A stretch of DNA of 64,000 nt from contig NC_090283.1 of assembly GCF_037392515.1 (NCBI RefSeq), positions 39,882,249 to 39,946,248 on the forward strand, written 5' to 3'. The stretch's first letter is position 1. Every line of letters starts with the position of its first letter. The notes under the pieces are model-generated. The model was not told the DNA's origin. It searched no databases and saw nothing but the letters and a program-made list of their open reading frames with translations. Positions 1-12,152 of the stretch are shown in pieces. The position numbers were made by a program, and so were the translations under genes. Source of the stretch: Haliotis asinina. Its lineage: Eukaryota; Mollusca; Gastropoda; Lepetellida; Haliotidae.

Positions 1-1978
1 CATGCTTTGACGAATCCCCAAATAAAGGCCAAAACAACACTTAAGTGAAATAACAAGAAGAAAGTGTATTTGGAACATGGATACATTTTCTGTGCACACC
101 AAGACCAGTTTCCATGTATGGCCGTCGAATGAGTCGTATATACATTTAATTGATGCAATTGACCCTATCCTTTCACTTTATCCATAGACACATAGGACTC
201 TCGCGGTGTAAGGACATTCTGGTTTACAGTAATAGGTCATAGTAAAGACATTTTCTCAACTTGCAATACCCCCAATCTCAGCGTTGTGGTGAGTATGATA
301 CAATTCTGAGATGTCACATTATCTGCATCACGTGAAACACCCATGGTGCATTGCACAATGACGTTTCCACCGAATGTGGACGTGTAGAGGATAATAGCAG
401 GGAACACTTTCCGGGACTCTGTTGATAGATGCATTAATAACATACTAACCAACGTATGAAAATCAATGTATCTATGGTGATGCTGTAACGTGTATTACCA
501 GCATCCGACATGGCGACAGTGAGATGGCTTGGCGACTGTTTCCCTCTAATTAGCAGTTTCCCACGTGTGTACATCTAAATTATGCAGCACATAAACCTTG
601 TTGGTGCAGATGTATTACATGCAATGAATGTGCTTATTAATGTCTGTGTGTTGAAGAATAAGCATTGTTTAATCGGGCGAGGATGTCGGTAACTCAAATA
701 GGATACTGATATCCTGGCGCGATATTAAAAACGCACATTATTATGTAATGTAGGTCTATGATAGAAATAAATACAACCGCGTTTGGATCATCGACGACTA
801 GTAAATATGTACATAAAAGGACATTTTTATAAATACAGGAAAGAAATGAAAATAGAAACATCAAACATTTATTTGTATTTCCCGACCTGTATAAAAGACA
901 GATGAGGAAAGTGTAGACAAAACCGCAGCAATGTTTTGAGAAGGGGGCTGCGAAGTGCAAATGAGCAAGAATTTGAAACGAAACAAGTCCAGTCGCAGTT
1001 ATAGACAGTAACTGCATCCTTAGACGATAAATAAAAACTACTATCTTCTGAGCTGCTTTGGAATATACAACGTTTGAAACTAAAAGAAAATTCAATTCAA
1101 AGTACATAGCAAACCAAGAAAAAGAGCTCGGGAATATTTGTATGATATTCTTTCCTTGAACAGTTTTCATGAGTGTTTTCAGTCAACGACTTGTCTTATG
1201 GCCGATACATAAGGATGAGGATGTATGTAGGGTTATTCATAATTCTCCTCTCTGTATTGATTTCGACGTCTAAAGTGAAATTGGTTTGTTGTTTTGAGAA
1301 AGAAAAGGTAGGTGGTGGCCTTTCAAAATTAAATGGTCACCAATTTTCCTTTATGGTCTGTCGTTTTTTTCCCTAAAACGTGAGTGTTCAGCTGTCGCCA
1401 CTTTGTAAACGTCTTACATGCTGTTCAGCTATCGTGGGCAAATTCCTTAGGGCATTGCTCATCAAAAGAACAGGAACAGAACTCGAACTATTGTTCGATA
1501 CATATGGGAAGTCTCTACGTTAGAAAAAAACCCAAATCATTTGAAATGTCGACCCATTTTCAGCCATCTCAGTTCAGCCATATATTTTCCTGAAAACTCA
1601 TTTCCTCGACCGTTTATGTCATTTGGCAAAGCTGTATTTGACTTGTTGGAAGTTACGGACACAAAGATGAAGACTTTACTATCAACAGGACGAAAGCTTG
1701 TACTCGTAACCTGTTTTGAGTACTATCATATAACCAACGACCACTTGCAACGTGCTGACGCCATCTTGCGCAAATGGTGCAATGGCGATAGCCTCAGGCT
1801 GCAATTAGAGTGACCTCCCTTTTCGCAACAGTAACTACCCGAGATGCTGTTTCGAAAAACTGAGGTTTTCGAACAGCTTCAGTATATCGTATTACAAGGT
1901 TAAAATAATGATGCCAAAAATGATAGGATCTTTTCTGTGGGTGTGTTTGGGAACAACGGGGCCCGTTGAGGTTGTATC
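1..1978. other. Non-coding stretch, probably intron of the minus-strand MCT-like gene
   Basis: No exon, RNA gene or clear repeat was found on either strand. The minus-strand MCT exon at 2011-2164 ends in a splice donor reading toward this region, so these bases would be the start of its first intron. I looked for the next conserved exon (TM1-TM2, with a TTTTLIMGV-like stretch) on the minus strand and did not find it. A hydrophobic open frame on the minus strand at 694-1170 resembles no family I know. Confidence 0.4.
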
Positions 1979-2010
1979 TTATGTAATGTATTCAGCACCA
2001 AAGTTCGTAC

Positions 2011-2164
2011 CTCCAACAATGACCCATGCCCAGCCACGATCTATGGGTAGCTTGTTCTTTATCTTCTTATCCACATCGTGGACTTCTATGGATGCTACTC
2101 CGTTCTGTTCTCGAATCTTCGCCATTGTCCTGCTGAGACGGACTGGAAGACAAGCAGACGACAT
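2011..2164 (-). CDS. First coding exon of an MCT-like (SLC16 family) transporter, partial
   Basis: This frame encodes a short polar N-terminus that ends in KLPIDRGWAWVIVG, nearly the same as the exon-1 ends of genes A (DLPIDRGWAWFILI) and B (GLPIDRGWAWAILG). It stops at GGA G|GTACGA, a phase-1 donor at the homologous position. The start could be the Met at 2164 (51 codons to the junction) or the Met at 2125 (MAKIREQ, 38 codons); an acceptor-like CAG lies just upstream of the first. MCTs carry small monocarboxylates or related anions across the plasma membrane, and this motif sits just before TM1. The other exons would lie off the left edge, so I cannot tell whether the gene is complete or a lone exon. 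Tc1 transposon debris lies 0.25 kb upstream of its 5-prime side. Confidence 0.7.
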
Positions 2165-2417
2165 GATATACTGAGTCTCAATAAAAACTTCACAATTTAT
2201 TTTTAAAAAGACCCCAAACACATCGATATAGTGGACAGGTTTGGGTAAGATAATATTTATCCCCTGCATTCAAGTCAATCTAAAATTCGGGCACCCCACG
2301 ACAGAGCTGCTACTGATGACTTGATCTTATCATTGCTCGTACGTTCGATTGCACATGTTCACATCAACTGTACAAAGTGAAAAAAAACACTATTCAGAAC
2401 TGCCAAATCCTACACCG

Positions 2418-2748
2418 CGATTCTCAAATCTGAAGCGTGGACGTGCCGTTGGCATGGTGAAAGCGGGAATGTCTGTAAGTGACGTTGCAAGGACATAGGG
2501 TGCAGCAGCCGGATTGTTTCTGATGTTCAGACTGGTCTGCAACAAACTGACACCACTGCTGATCACCCTAGGCAAGGTCGACCACGTGTGACGTCACAGG
2601 CAGGGGAACCATCAAATTGTGTTTTTTCACCCCTGTAGCCACTTTTGACGGCTACAGGAACCAGAAATGAGCTGTTTAGCGGTCGATTGTCGGCACAAAC
2701 CTGCTGCAGTCTGCTCACCTTCGGGTTCGTCGAGCATATCGCCGAACC
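2418..2748 (+). mobile_element. Decayed Tc1/mariner-type transposase N-terminal fragment
   Basis: The first frame reads LKRGRAVGMVKAGMSVSDVA, like the first helix-turn-helix of Tc1-like transposases. It is followed by an in-frame TAG at 2496-2498. A second frame then gives HPRQGRPRVTSQAGEP, matching the GRPR(V/K)T linker between the two DNA-binding subdomains. A third frame gives ATGTRNELFSGRLSAQT, like the second helix-turn-helix. The DDE catalytic domain is absent and at least two frameshifts are needed, so this is a dead fragment. Family assignment is by motif memory, not by search. Confidence 0.6.
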
Positions 2749-3586
2749 TTTTTGACCTCCGTTTATTAATAAATTCTGTAACCATGTGCAACCGATTTTT
2801 GTCATTTTGATTATTCTCTGTTCACCGTATCGATCTTTAATTATAAGGGATAACCCCTATTCCTCATTCTTGTGTACTTTCCTTTATTTATCATTTTCTG
2901 TATGATTGTAAAGCTTCTACTTTGCCCCGTATAAATTTTGAGAGCCAGCTCATTTTCATCAATGAATGAAGTCACTATGATGTTTCCTTTTCGTTTTGGT
3001 CATAACGTCGTAGAATAAGTAAGTGAGTGACTTAGCAGCCGCGCAAAGGGGACTGGGAACCAGTTTAGTACCGGAAGTAGAGTCTCGCAAGACTTACTGG
3101 ACGTGCATACAGATTATCCTGCACCCAATCAGAACCACTATTTCAACAAGCAGTGTTGTAGTCTTCAGCGCAGACCGGTGAATTTTTTTTGAGTGTCAGT
3201 GCCTCCTACATAGGACTTAGTATCTCCTACATAGGAAATAATATCGCCTACGTAGGAGATAATGAGACTAAAAGTAATTCACCGTGGCCATAATGCGTTT
3301 CCGTATAGTAAATGACCATGTGACCATATTTTTCAATATTGTAGTTTCCTATTTTAAACATGTACATGTAATAGTTATGGGGGAAATAGTATTTGAAATA
3401 ATATGACGTAGCGTTACCAAAGAGACAACAGGAAAATAAGCTATTTTATTGTGTAGAAATATATGGTGATGTTATGAAACAGTTTCGAACAAATCACAGT
3501 CGGAGCAGAAAAAAAATATTTCCAGCGTTTTGCAAACATATATTAACAATTGTTAATGGTGACGAAAAGAGCATGATCACTACCTG

Positions 3587-3650
3587 CATCATCATCATAT
3601 TCATCATCATCATCATCATCATCATCATCGTCGTCGTCGTCGCCATCATT
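3587..3650. repeat. Trinucleotide microsatellite (CAT/CGT)n
   Basis: Uninterrupted ATC repeats grade into TCG repeats. A short open frame across it is only repeat translation. Confidence 0.9.
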
Positions 3651-3671
3651 ACTTGTTGAGTAATAACATTA

Positions 3672-3828
3672 AGTGAGCATCGCTTTAGGCCACTTTTGTC
3701 AATATTTCAGATATATTACTACAGTGGACACCGGGAATAGGCTCCAAGTCCTGTGGCCAGGTGGAGATTCGAACCCATTTCTTCAGCATAAGTGGCGGAC
3801 ACTTTAACAATTAAGCTAGTTCACCGCT
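3672..3828 (-). mobile_element. tRNA-derived SINE, family B, diverged
   Basis: Read on the minus strand it has a tRNA-like head: an A-box-like AGCTTAATTGTTAAAGTG and a B-box-like GGGTTCGAATCTCC. Next come CCGGTGTCC and a tail with AATATTGACAAAAGTGGC. It has the same layout as the better-preserved copy at 60441-60606. Confidence 0.7.
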
Positions 3829-3933
3829 TCGCTGACGGGAATTCACACAGTGCAAGATAGGCAGGTGAATCTAAATGTGTGTAAATCCATAGCTGTGCTA
3901 AGAACCGGGACGCGATCATTTGTATGTAAGTGG

Positions 3934-4080
3934 GCAGCAGGGTGGCCTAGCGGTTAAGTCAACTGCTGGTCACGCTGCCCCGTGTTCGACTCCCCAAATG
4001 AATGAAGCAAATTTCTGATGTACCTACCCCGCTGAGATGTTTCTCGGATATTGCTAAAAGTGGAACAGGACCTCACTCGC
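3934..4080 (+). mobile_element. tRNA-derived SINE, family B, diverged
   Basis: The head GGTGGCCTAGCGGTTAAGTC and B-box-like GTGTTCGACTCCCC are followed by a body ending in GGATATTGCTAAAAGTGG and a CTCACTC tail. It lies about 100 bp from an oppositely oriented copy. Confidence 0.7.
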
Positions 4081-5153
4081 AAACTGGTGTAAGCAAATAT
4101 CAGACAAAATTACAAATTATCAATTTATTAGATATTGATGTTATGACACCTGTATCCTCTGAATACTGAATTCACTGAATCATCTCCGAAGCGTGCCTCA
4201 TATTGTAAGACAATATCAACTGCTGTCCACATTGTTCAAATAAACATCTTTCGCAATCCTTTGGGAAAAAGTGGATAGAGGTGGAGGTCGGATTTCCTCT
4301 AAAGGTGACACAGCGACGCTAGCTGTGCTTTTCAAGCCACCATCCCTTAAACATCCATATTGACACAGTCTGGAGGGACATGACATTTTCAGCAAATATT
4401 TACCGTGGAGTCGGATGATACCCGTGACCTACATTGAGCGATTAGAAAATGGCCTACCTGAAAAGGGGACTTTGAAACACTACCAACTAATCTCATCACA
4501 AAATGTAGGATTATGAGTGTTGAAGTCAGAGAAGGTCATTTAGTATCCGAACGAAGGTAGGACCGTTATAATATTGTTCATAATGATTCATAATTAAATA
4601 TTATAATATCTTCAGGAAAAAATGTATATCTGCGTTTCAAATGTTTCAAGCACAAAAATAACGCATTCTTTATTAAAGTGCAGTTTCAAATCTATTTTAA
4701 TTGATGTAAACTATTCTTTTTAAATTCAAACTAATGTGAATGTTTGCCGTATGCACCGATGTTTATGACATATGTTCATCCGACTTGCTATGTTGTCTAC
4801 TTCCCTGCGTAATTATACACATTGTATAATAGATAAAATTTGGTCTCGCTTCATCAAGTCCACAAACCACGCAAGAATGGAAGTGCGGGTCTGAAATACA
4901 TGTATATTCTTAACATCGATTAGATCAAGTGGCGTGTCCATGATTGTTATCTAGGTACATTTGTTCACTACGGAGAATGAGGGGAGCGGGGTAAAACAGC
5001 GCAGCGGCTGTATTCTCATGCTGGATATCATGTACGCTGATATGTTGGGCTGCATCTTTAGTAGCCACGAACGTAAAGTGAGCTGAAACAAAACTCCCCC
5101 CACCTTCAATTCTCCTCAAAGCACACATTCGCGTACGCGCACGAGCACGCAAA

Positions 5154-5264
5154 CAGGGACCGTTTCACAAACCTTTCGTGGGGCTAGGATTGCTGTAGCT
5201 CCCATTCTGTAACACAGACTTACGACAGCCCTAGCGGTACGATAGCTTTGTGTGAGGGACCGTG
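5154..5264. mobile_element. Possible small hairpin MITE
   Basis: Imperfect inverted arms: GGGACCGTTTCACAAAC on the left pairs with the complement of GCTTTGTGTGAGGGACCG on the right. The middle contains related GCTAGG and CCCTAGC segments. Arms are short and imperfect and no target duplication is evident. Confidence 0.35.
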
Positions 5265-6489
5265 CATCACACATATCAAAATATTAAATTGTTAATAACC
5301 TATTTCACTCACCATGTGCTGTTGTTCGGAATACAAGGTGTGAAAACAGTCAGTCGGTTTTCTTATAATCATAACCTGCATGATTCTGAGTGAACTTATA
5401 ATAACACAGGTAATATCATATTGCTGCCATAATAATAAAAAAAATCAAGTAACTACATGAATATGCTAATATTGATGCAGATACGTATATTTACCTGCGA
5501 TAAACACCACCCGTCTGTGACCAACGTCGAGTCTGTGCAGATGGGATGACGAGCACAGTTATTATTCATCGAATTTGAACTCTTTGCCTGTGTCAATGGC
5601 ATCTCTATGACAATGCTGGATTCAAGTTACACGACTAATATTTAGGCTCGCGGACAACGACCTTTGTTAAATTTGCGGTCCGGTTCTCTGGTTTCTAAAC
5701 ATGATATTCTTTGAAGTTTCATTAATTTGTGAAACAATATTTGCTCAAATGCTCATGCGATTAAGTCTTTAAGATGAAGTCGTTGTAAGTCTTTAAGATG
5801 AATAGCATCACTGATTGAAACAGTTCTCGCGCGTGTGTTGAGTCACGAAGAGCTGGTCATACTGGAAGGATTCGCCCATGCAGTTTTGAAAAAAATACGT
5901 AACGCATAACCTGCGAGTCAAATGTTTCGCTTTCGAGTGTCTCTGTATTTTAGACTTAATATTTACCAAATGTCGTATAACTAAGCACTGATGGAAACAG
6001 CTTTCGCTCCTTTACGTTTAGTCATGACGGGGTGACCATATATTGGAAGAATAACCCAGCTTTGAAAAGACACCTTAAACACACAAACCGCGAGTCAACG
6101 GTTTCGCTTGGAAGATTCTCTGTATTTCAGTCGCAGCCCACTAAGGATGCACCTAATTATATCATCATATTAACTACTAGTGTACGGAGGGCTTGTTCGA
6201 ACACGCTGGTTTGATCACTTGGTGTATATAATGAAATACGTTTATGACTATCACATGTATAGTGAACTGATGGATGTAACGAGCATATGTTTTGTTATTA
6301 CCTGTATATTTGAGTGGAAATGCATATAACGAGATGCGGTAATAATCAACTGAAATCAGGGGACCATTTCAAACACTAAGCAGCTAGGAGTTAGGAACTG
6401 GTATGCTAAACAACACAGTTACATATTTGCTTCAATAATCTCAACGCTTGTGATTGTGTCAGTGATTATTGAAGGTGTAAGGTCAGTGG

Positions 6490-6600
6490 ATGCTCTCTCT
6501 CTCTTTCTCTCTCTGTCTCTTTCTCTCTCACTTTCTCACATCACCCGCACAAACACAAAAACGAGAGCCATCACGCACACACACGTGCGTGCACGCCGCT
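6490..6600. repeat. CT-rich and AC-rich low-complexity tract
   Basis: A CTCTCTCTTTCT run is followed by CACACACACGTGCGTG. There is no coding or regulatory assignment. Confidence 0.8.
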
Positions 6601-8355
6601 ACTGAGGGACTTTTCATAATGTAGCGCGGTGATGATTTTATGAGGGGTCACCCATTTTCCTGTGGGGAGGGAGGACGAGCTGTCAGTTTGTACTCATGTC
6701 CTACGGGTTCACTCATTTTGAACATTAGATATATAAAGATCACGCTCAACGCTGATGGGAGGGGCGGGATAGGGGGTCATTGATTTCATGCATAACATGG
6801 TGCTGGAGGGCGCTCATTTTGCACATAAATGTTAGGACGAGGTCATTCACATCGTACATGATTTTTCATAAAATTCAACATCACTCCCACCTGTTATAAA
6901 TTATGAACGGCCCTTTTAATAAAGATAACACGCCATTTTCTCATCCCATCCAACGTTTTCGTAACAAACGATATCATTAATATTTTTTATATATTAAACG
7001 TTATAAATTATCTGCAAAGCTTGCTATCGGCATCTGAAAAACGACATGACCCTTACCTTTGCGCCACACCTCATACGATATGATGGAATCCAAACATTCA
7101 AACCAGTTCTATTCCGTTTGAACCAGTATATCCCTCGCCACCGTCTATGTTTCAATGTAAATACATGGTCTGTTATAGCACAAAGAACCAGATATAACTA
7201 GACGCTCTTATCACAAAGAGGGTTTCTCGTTGCTCCCGCACACAGGCCGTTACGTACACCTGTCACACAACCAGTCACATGTTATGCACGTGCATTGCTA
7301 TTGGTGAATATGTCCGTCTGTGTGTGTCTTTGTTTGAGAGAGGCTGTATTATATATTTGTATCACATGTATCCACTGACGTTTTCTGGCTAAAACAGTAT
7401 ATATGTGTTATTTGTCTTTTTAAAAATGTATCTACTGAGAAGTATAAAGTGACAGATGGATTTAAACGGGTTTCTGACAGTGTTTCATACATTCATAATA
7501 GACTGATAAATGCAGCGTTAAATAATTGTTTTTCCATCACGGGCGATGTTTTAAATATCGCTTTGTAGTAGCCGAATTAAGTCAAAATAAGCTGAATATT
7601 TTGTCATTTTGCATGTATTCATTCATTTACAACTTTCAAAACATGAAGTCTGGGGGAAGCTTAACACCTCGGCCATGGGTGACGGAGTGAAAACATTGAA
7701 ATTTCGAATTCTTTTTTCCATTTTCTCATCCCTAGAGTATAGTCTTTTGAACAACCCCATGTTTAATTTTGCCTTATCCCTTGTCAGAAAGTGGCCACAT
7801 AGCGGAGAGTTCCGGGACTTTGGGTGTCCAGTATTGAATTGTGACGTGACATAAGAAATGCACCCATTTCGTGATGAGTCTCGGACATATTCCTGAAACA
7901 TCGGGAGTCCACATTGAAACCTGCGATCACACATGTTACCACATGGTCAGCACAGCAGAACATGACAATACAGGGATATTTATGTAATATCCAGCTAAAT
8001 TAAATGTCAGTATTTATCCAATTAATTATTTCAAGGTTGCGTGTAAAATATGAAAAGCCCGGACAAATGTCCAAATACTCTCGACAGAACAGTTTTATTA
8101 TACACAGATTAACTGAAAATAATTTCCGATATAGCAAATATAACGCAAGCTGCACTGAAACAAAACAACAAATTGCATATTCATTGTGATGGAAACAATT
8201 GCTTGGCAGTTTGCAATTTGCATATGTATTTTGCATTTCAGAGATTTTGTTTTTTCTAGTAACGGCAGTGGGCGGTTTCATGTTCCATTAAAGAGAGTAT
8301 TATCTTGTTGCTTTGTCTCAGCACAACTTTAGGTGCATTCCGCATATCGGTGAAA

Positions 8356-8560
8356 GAGTGAGTTTATTTTTACACCACACTCAATTTTCAAACAATATGC
8401 TAACGGCCTGTAAATAATCTGGTCGAACAATTCAGTGATCAACAACATGAGCGTCGACCTACGCAAATGGAATATGAAGACATGTGTCAGTCAAGTCAAT
8501 GAGCCTGACCACCCGATCCCGTTATTCGCCTCTTACGGCAAGCTTTGGTTGCTGAAGCTT
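8356..8560 (-). mobile_element. SINE, family A
   Basis: On the plus strand it starts GAGTGAGTTTA and continues through the characteristic blocks GGCCTGTAAATAATC, AGTGATCAACAACATGAGC, GACATGTGTCAGTCAAG, GAGCCTGACCACCCGATCCC and CGCCTCTTACGGCAAGC. The tail (complement of GTGAGTGAG) lies at the low-coordinate end, so the element is on the minus strand. Confidence 0.8.
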
Positions 8561-8899
8561 ATGTTAAAGGTCACAAGCAACCAAAAATTCAAACATAATT
8601 AAAATACAATTATTCATGACATATAATATACATTGCTGCTTGTAAATATTTTTAAAAAAACCCAAAATTATAAGCGTACAATCGCGATTCAAAAGTGCAA
8701 TATTTTGCACTTGGGCTCACTTCCCTCGAAACGAAGCCTTCAATAACCGAACCCAATCATAGTGGATGGGGTGCACTCAAGTGTAACGACGGCTTCCAAA
8801 TGGATGGTTCATTTGCTGATACGCTGAGGGCTCATTGTGTTTACAGAAAGATGATCTGGTGGGCAGTTTAGAAGTATGGCGAGTCACAAAAAAGTAAGA

Positions 8900-9014
8900 T
8901 TCTTTATGGATAGCAACTTCTTTATTTTACTGGACGCTTCGTTCCTGTATGGATTCATATACCGTTGTCAAACAAAATCATATGCACTAAAAGAAGTTGT
9001 TATCCATGAAGAAT
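8900..9014. mobile_element. Short hairpin MITE of the TATGGAT-AACTTCTTTATT family
   Basis: The left arm ATTCTTTATGGATAGCAAC and the right arm GTTGTTATCCATGAAGAAT are inverted copies. The centre holds CGTTCCTGTATGGATTCATA. It is related to the elements at 56781-56965 (perfect hairpin) and 33150-33245 (fragment). Confidence 0.6.
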
Positions 9015-9092
9015 GTATATAGAGATGTCGGGTTTTGTAAATACATGTTCTCTGAATTTGTGTTCGATACAATCAAAATCATCTCAGTAGAG

Positions 9093-9215
9093 ATGGTGAA
9101 CTACTGCGCGGCTGGAAACTGTCATTCGTCCAAATGCAAAGCAAGACTTGAAACTGACAAGAGTTTGCACCTGCAGTTTCCGTCAGATAGAGTCATCCTG
9201 GAAAAATGGATGTAG
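9093..9215 (+). pseudogene. THAP-type zinc-finger N-terminal fragment
   Basis: Forty residues beginning MVNYCAAGNCHSSKCK and ending LQFPSDRVILEKWM resemble the start of a THAP domain. That domain is a C2CH DNA-binding zinc finger (about 80-90 aa) found in THAP proteins and P-element-like transposases. The first cysteine pair (C-x4-C) and the FP-x(n)-W segment are visible. A TAG at 9213-9215 cuts the frame; the next bases read FVCNPQT, which continues the domain, but the distal Cys-x2-His pair is not found. It lies immediately beside a hairpin MITE, so it is probably debris of a mobile element or an orphan exon. Confidence 0.5.
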
Positions 9216-10020
9216 TTTGTTTGCAACCCACAGACATAAAAACATGTCATGTGTACAAGTATCACACCTGTTTAATTACATAATGTGGCAGAGACAGGAC
9301 TCGGGTGCATGAGTCATAAATCAATTCATTTTGTGTATGGCGTATAGCTTGGTAAGTTCAAATTACATGTGGTCAATGATTGAAGCTGTCTATTGCATAC
9401 TATCGTTAGCAGGCAGGCAGACATATAGATGTCAATAAACCAGACATTGAGCTTGCTCTGTGACAGAGGCTGCTTACCACAATCAACAAGTTTTTATTAT
9501 GTAACGAGTAGATTATTTATTTGTTTGTGTACACAACCAAGATTAGACTACTGCTCACGACCTCATATTCCGGGCAGGCATACAGTTTCAAGCTCCGCGA
9601 ACCTATTCAGCGCAGTACAGTTCTTGAAACCACTTTTTCCCCAGCGCTTTTAACTCCGATTTCCGACCTTTTTTCATGGCGTTTTTTTTCAACTCTATAG
9701 CTTGAATTGGCATTTTTGATGATTTGTTTCGGTAAGTGCATACCGAAATGTATCAGAATCTGCAAAGTATTTTACGTTGTATGTGACCTTTAACTCAGAT
9801 CCCCACAGCTCGTATATCGGTAATTATTTTTAATTGTTATATGTGTAAGAGAAGTTATTTTGAGAGTATTTTATTACTGGAGATAAATTATGTTTTACCC
9901 CGCAACAACGAAGGGCATTCATCAAACCGACCGTGTAAATCTGAGCCTGCGTCGGTCTGAGTTCCCTGAGTCATATTGCTATTCTAATTACGCAAAAACT
10001 GCGGTCTCTGCTGTTTGAAA

Positions 10021-10170
10021 GGCCCCACACGTGTACACTCTGTGAAGTCCATTTCTACTGTGCCCCGCCGTGACAGTGTTGGAATATTGCCAAGAGCAGC
10101 GTAAAACGTCACTCTCACTCACTCACTCACTCACTCACTCACTCACTCACTCACTCACTCACTCCCTCAC
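10021..10170 (+). mobile_element. SINE family B 3-prime part with expanded CTCA tail
   Basis: The 5-prime head is missing. The body (CTCTGTGAAGTCCATTTCTA, CCCGCCGTGACAGTGTTGG, AATATTGCCAAGAGCAGCG) leads into about 16 CTCA units, an expansion of the normal SINE tail. Confidence 0.8.
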
Positions 10171-12000
10171 TGTATTAAAGAAAAGAAACACTCATGTTTA
10201 ATGGAGGCTTGAACATGGAATAAAAATAGATGGAAATACGATGAAATCAAAAGAGTACTTCACTCCAGTAATTGTATAACCTGCGCAACCTCCCTTATGT
10301 TGTGATCCTCTCGGAGTCATGACCATCTCTTTCAAAGAGAGAGAGAAACTCCACTCCGTGCAACAATTACATGCACATAAATCGGTCTGTCCGTACAGCA
10401 TCAGTAATAATTAAAACAGTTTCTAGCTTAACGAGTTGACTTTCTAAGAACAGTGCACGTGAACAGACCGACTTGAATTCCGTAGAAAATCCGTAGAATG
10501 TCAGTCGTTTGAAAGTATCTGTACACACAGTCAGCACAAGGCAACGTGTTAAGAGGCATATTACGAAATATGTAAAACATGGTAAATGTAATTACGGGAT
10601 GGATGCTAATTTAGAAAACATTATACACAAAATCATTAGGTGAAATTTCTGTTGGCTTTGAAAACTGCATATCAAACCATTGATTCTGATTCGGTGCATG
10701 GACCGTCAAGACGACGATCGTAAAGTGGTTTGACTGCGGATCTAAGTGGCAAGCACTAAAACAGATACTGTATGATAGACAGACATATTTGCAAAATATA
10801 TGTATTCAAAAAGACCTGTGAACGTGAAATTAATCATCTCTGTCCCCCATTACTGTTATGAAATGGGAAAGAGTTCCTGCAATATTTATCATATACTAAA
10901 CAGCAAAAGAAACGCAAATGAAACCGCGTAATACTATTCGGTCATGTTTATGCCTTCTTTTTTAAAAAATGAAAAAAAAACAGTGTCACGTTTCGCTTTC
11001 GGCATACATTCGGCGCTTCTTATCGTTAACTACTTTACGCCATAGCTTTTACGTTAGTATGAGATTAAAGTACGCGTGATCACAACGTGACCTAAATGTC
11101 AACACTGGGACGCATTACTTCGGGCATGCATATCTCACCATCCCTTCCCACTGAATAATAGAGACCACTGACAAATTTGTGTCGACTTAAAACCCTCCTT
11201 CGCTATTTATGTCGTGCAAACACCATGATATATCACGTTTTACGTCATAGTACAGGTGAACTTTTTGAAGTTTCTGTATATAACTGAGCATCTGCAAATA
11301 CGCACACAGGGTGCAGCAACTCGTCTTATTAAAGGTCACTATTGTCAGCGACATACAGTGAGGGCAAGTAAAGAATAACGACTCCGTTAATATCCGGACA
11401 TGAGCAGAAAGAATTAAATCTCGGACTTTTTTCCGGAGAAATAGTAAACTTTATCCGCACCATTCACAAAACGTGTTCACGTGGGTGATGTATACGACTT
11501 CACGAATTCCACGATACTAAGACAGTGGCATAAGCTTACTTTTTTGTAGAAATCTTCGAGAAGGAGAAATCCTCGACTACGCAACGACAAAAATTGAAAT
11601 ATGATCAAGGAAACCTGAGACTAGAACGTCCATGATCCCCTCCTACATTAAGGAAAGTAGAACTGCGCTTAGTCTCTGAATACATATTTGCCTGTAACAA
11701 ATAAACCTATTTAAATTTACAAGATCCAGGAATACCAAAGATTCAGAACCTGGGGAAATATAGGGGCTTATCTATTGCAGGGAAGGCTAGAAGGTAAGAG
11801 AAGTAACATGGTTCAGGGACTGTGAAACGGACTATGATTAAAGCTGTGTACATTCTGTGTTAAAACTTTGTTGGATAAATGCGCGCGCATCGGTATCATT
11901 ATAAACTTTTATCTCCTCAAGATGTACAAGGAGAATGATTGTCTATCTAACGTCCATTTTGTGAAGTGAGGTGGTCTACAAATGCGTTTAGTTTATGTTG
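10171..12000. other. Intergenic, no supportable feature
   Basis: Unique AT-rich sequence with no conserved exon, RNA gene or clear repeat on either strand. Confidence 0.4.
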
Positions 12001-12152
12001 GGGGGTGCCTTAGTTAAAGCGTTCGCTAGTCACGTCGAAGATCCGAGTTCGATTCTCCTCATGTGCATATAGTGTGTGAAGTCCATTTGTGGTGTTCTCA
12101 GCTGTGATATTGTTGGAATATTGATAAAAAACGGCGCAAAATCCAACTCACC
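12001..12152 (+). mobile_element. tRNA-derived SINE, family B, near full length
   Basis: The head GCCTTAGTTAAAGCGTTCGC and B-box-like GAGTTCGATTCTCC are followed by GTGTGAAGTCCATTTGTGG, GGAATATTGATAAAAAACGG and a CAACTCACC tail. Confidence 0.8.

Larger units (their letters stand above)
4081..8355. other. Intergenic, mostly unique AT-rich DNA
   Basis: No exon, RNA gene or transposase frame could be supported. It contains a weak hairpin element near 5.2 kb and a CT/AC-rich patch near 6.5 kb, listed separately. Short open frames (for example at 6032 and 7609) show no recognisable motif and no splice context. Confidence 0.5.

Noticed and set aside
694..1170. 158-residue hydrophobic open frame on the minus strand
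   Set aside because: It matches no MCT exon or other family I know. AT-rich DNA gives Phe/Leu/Ile-rich frames by chance, and no splice context fits.
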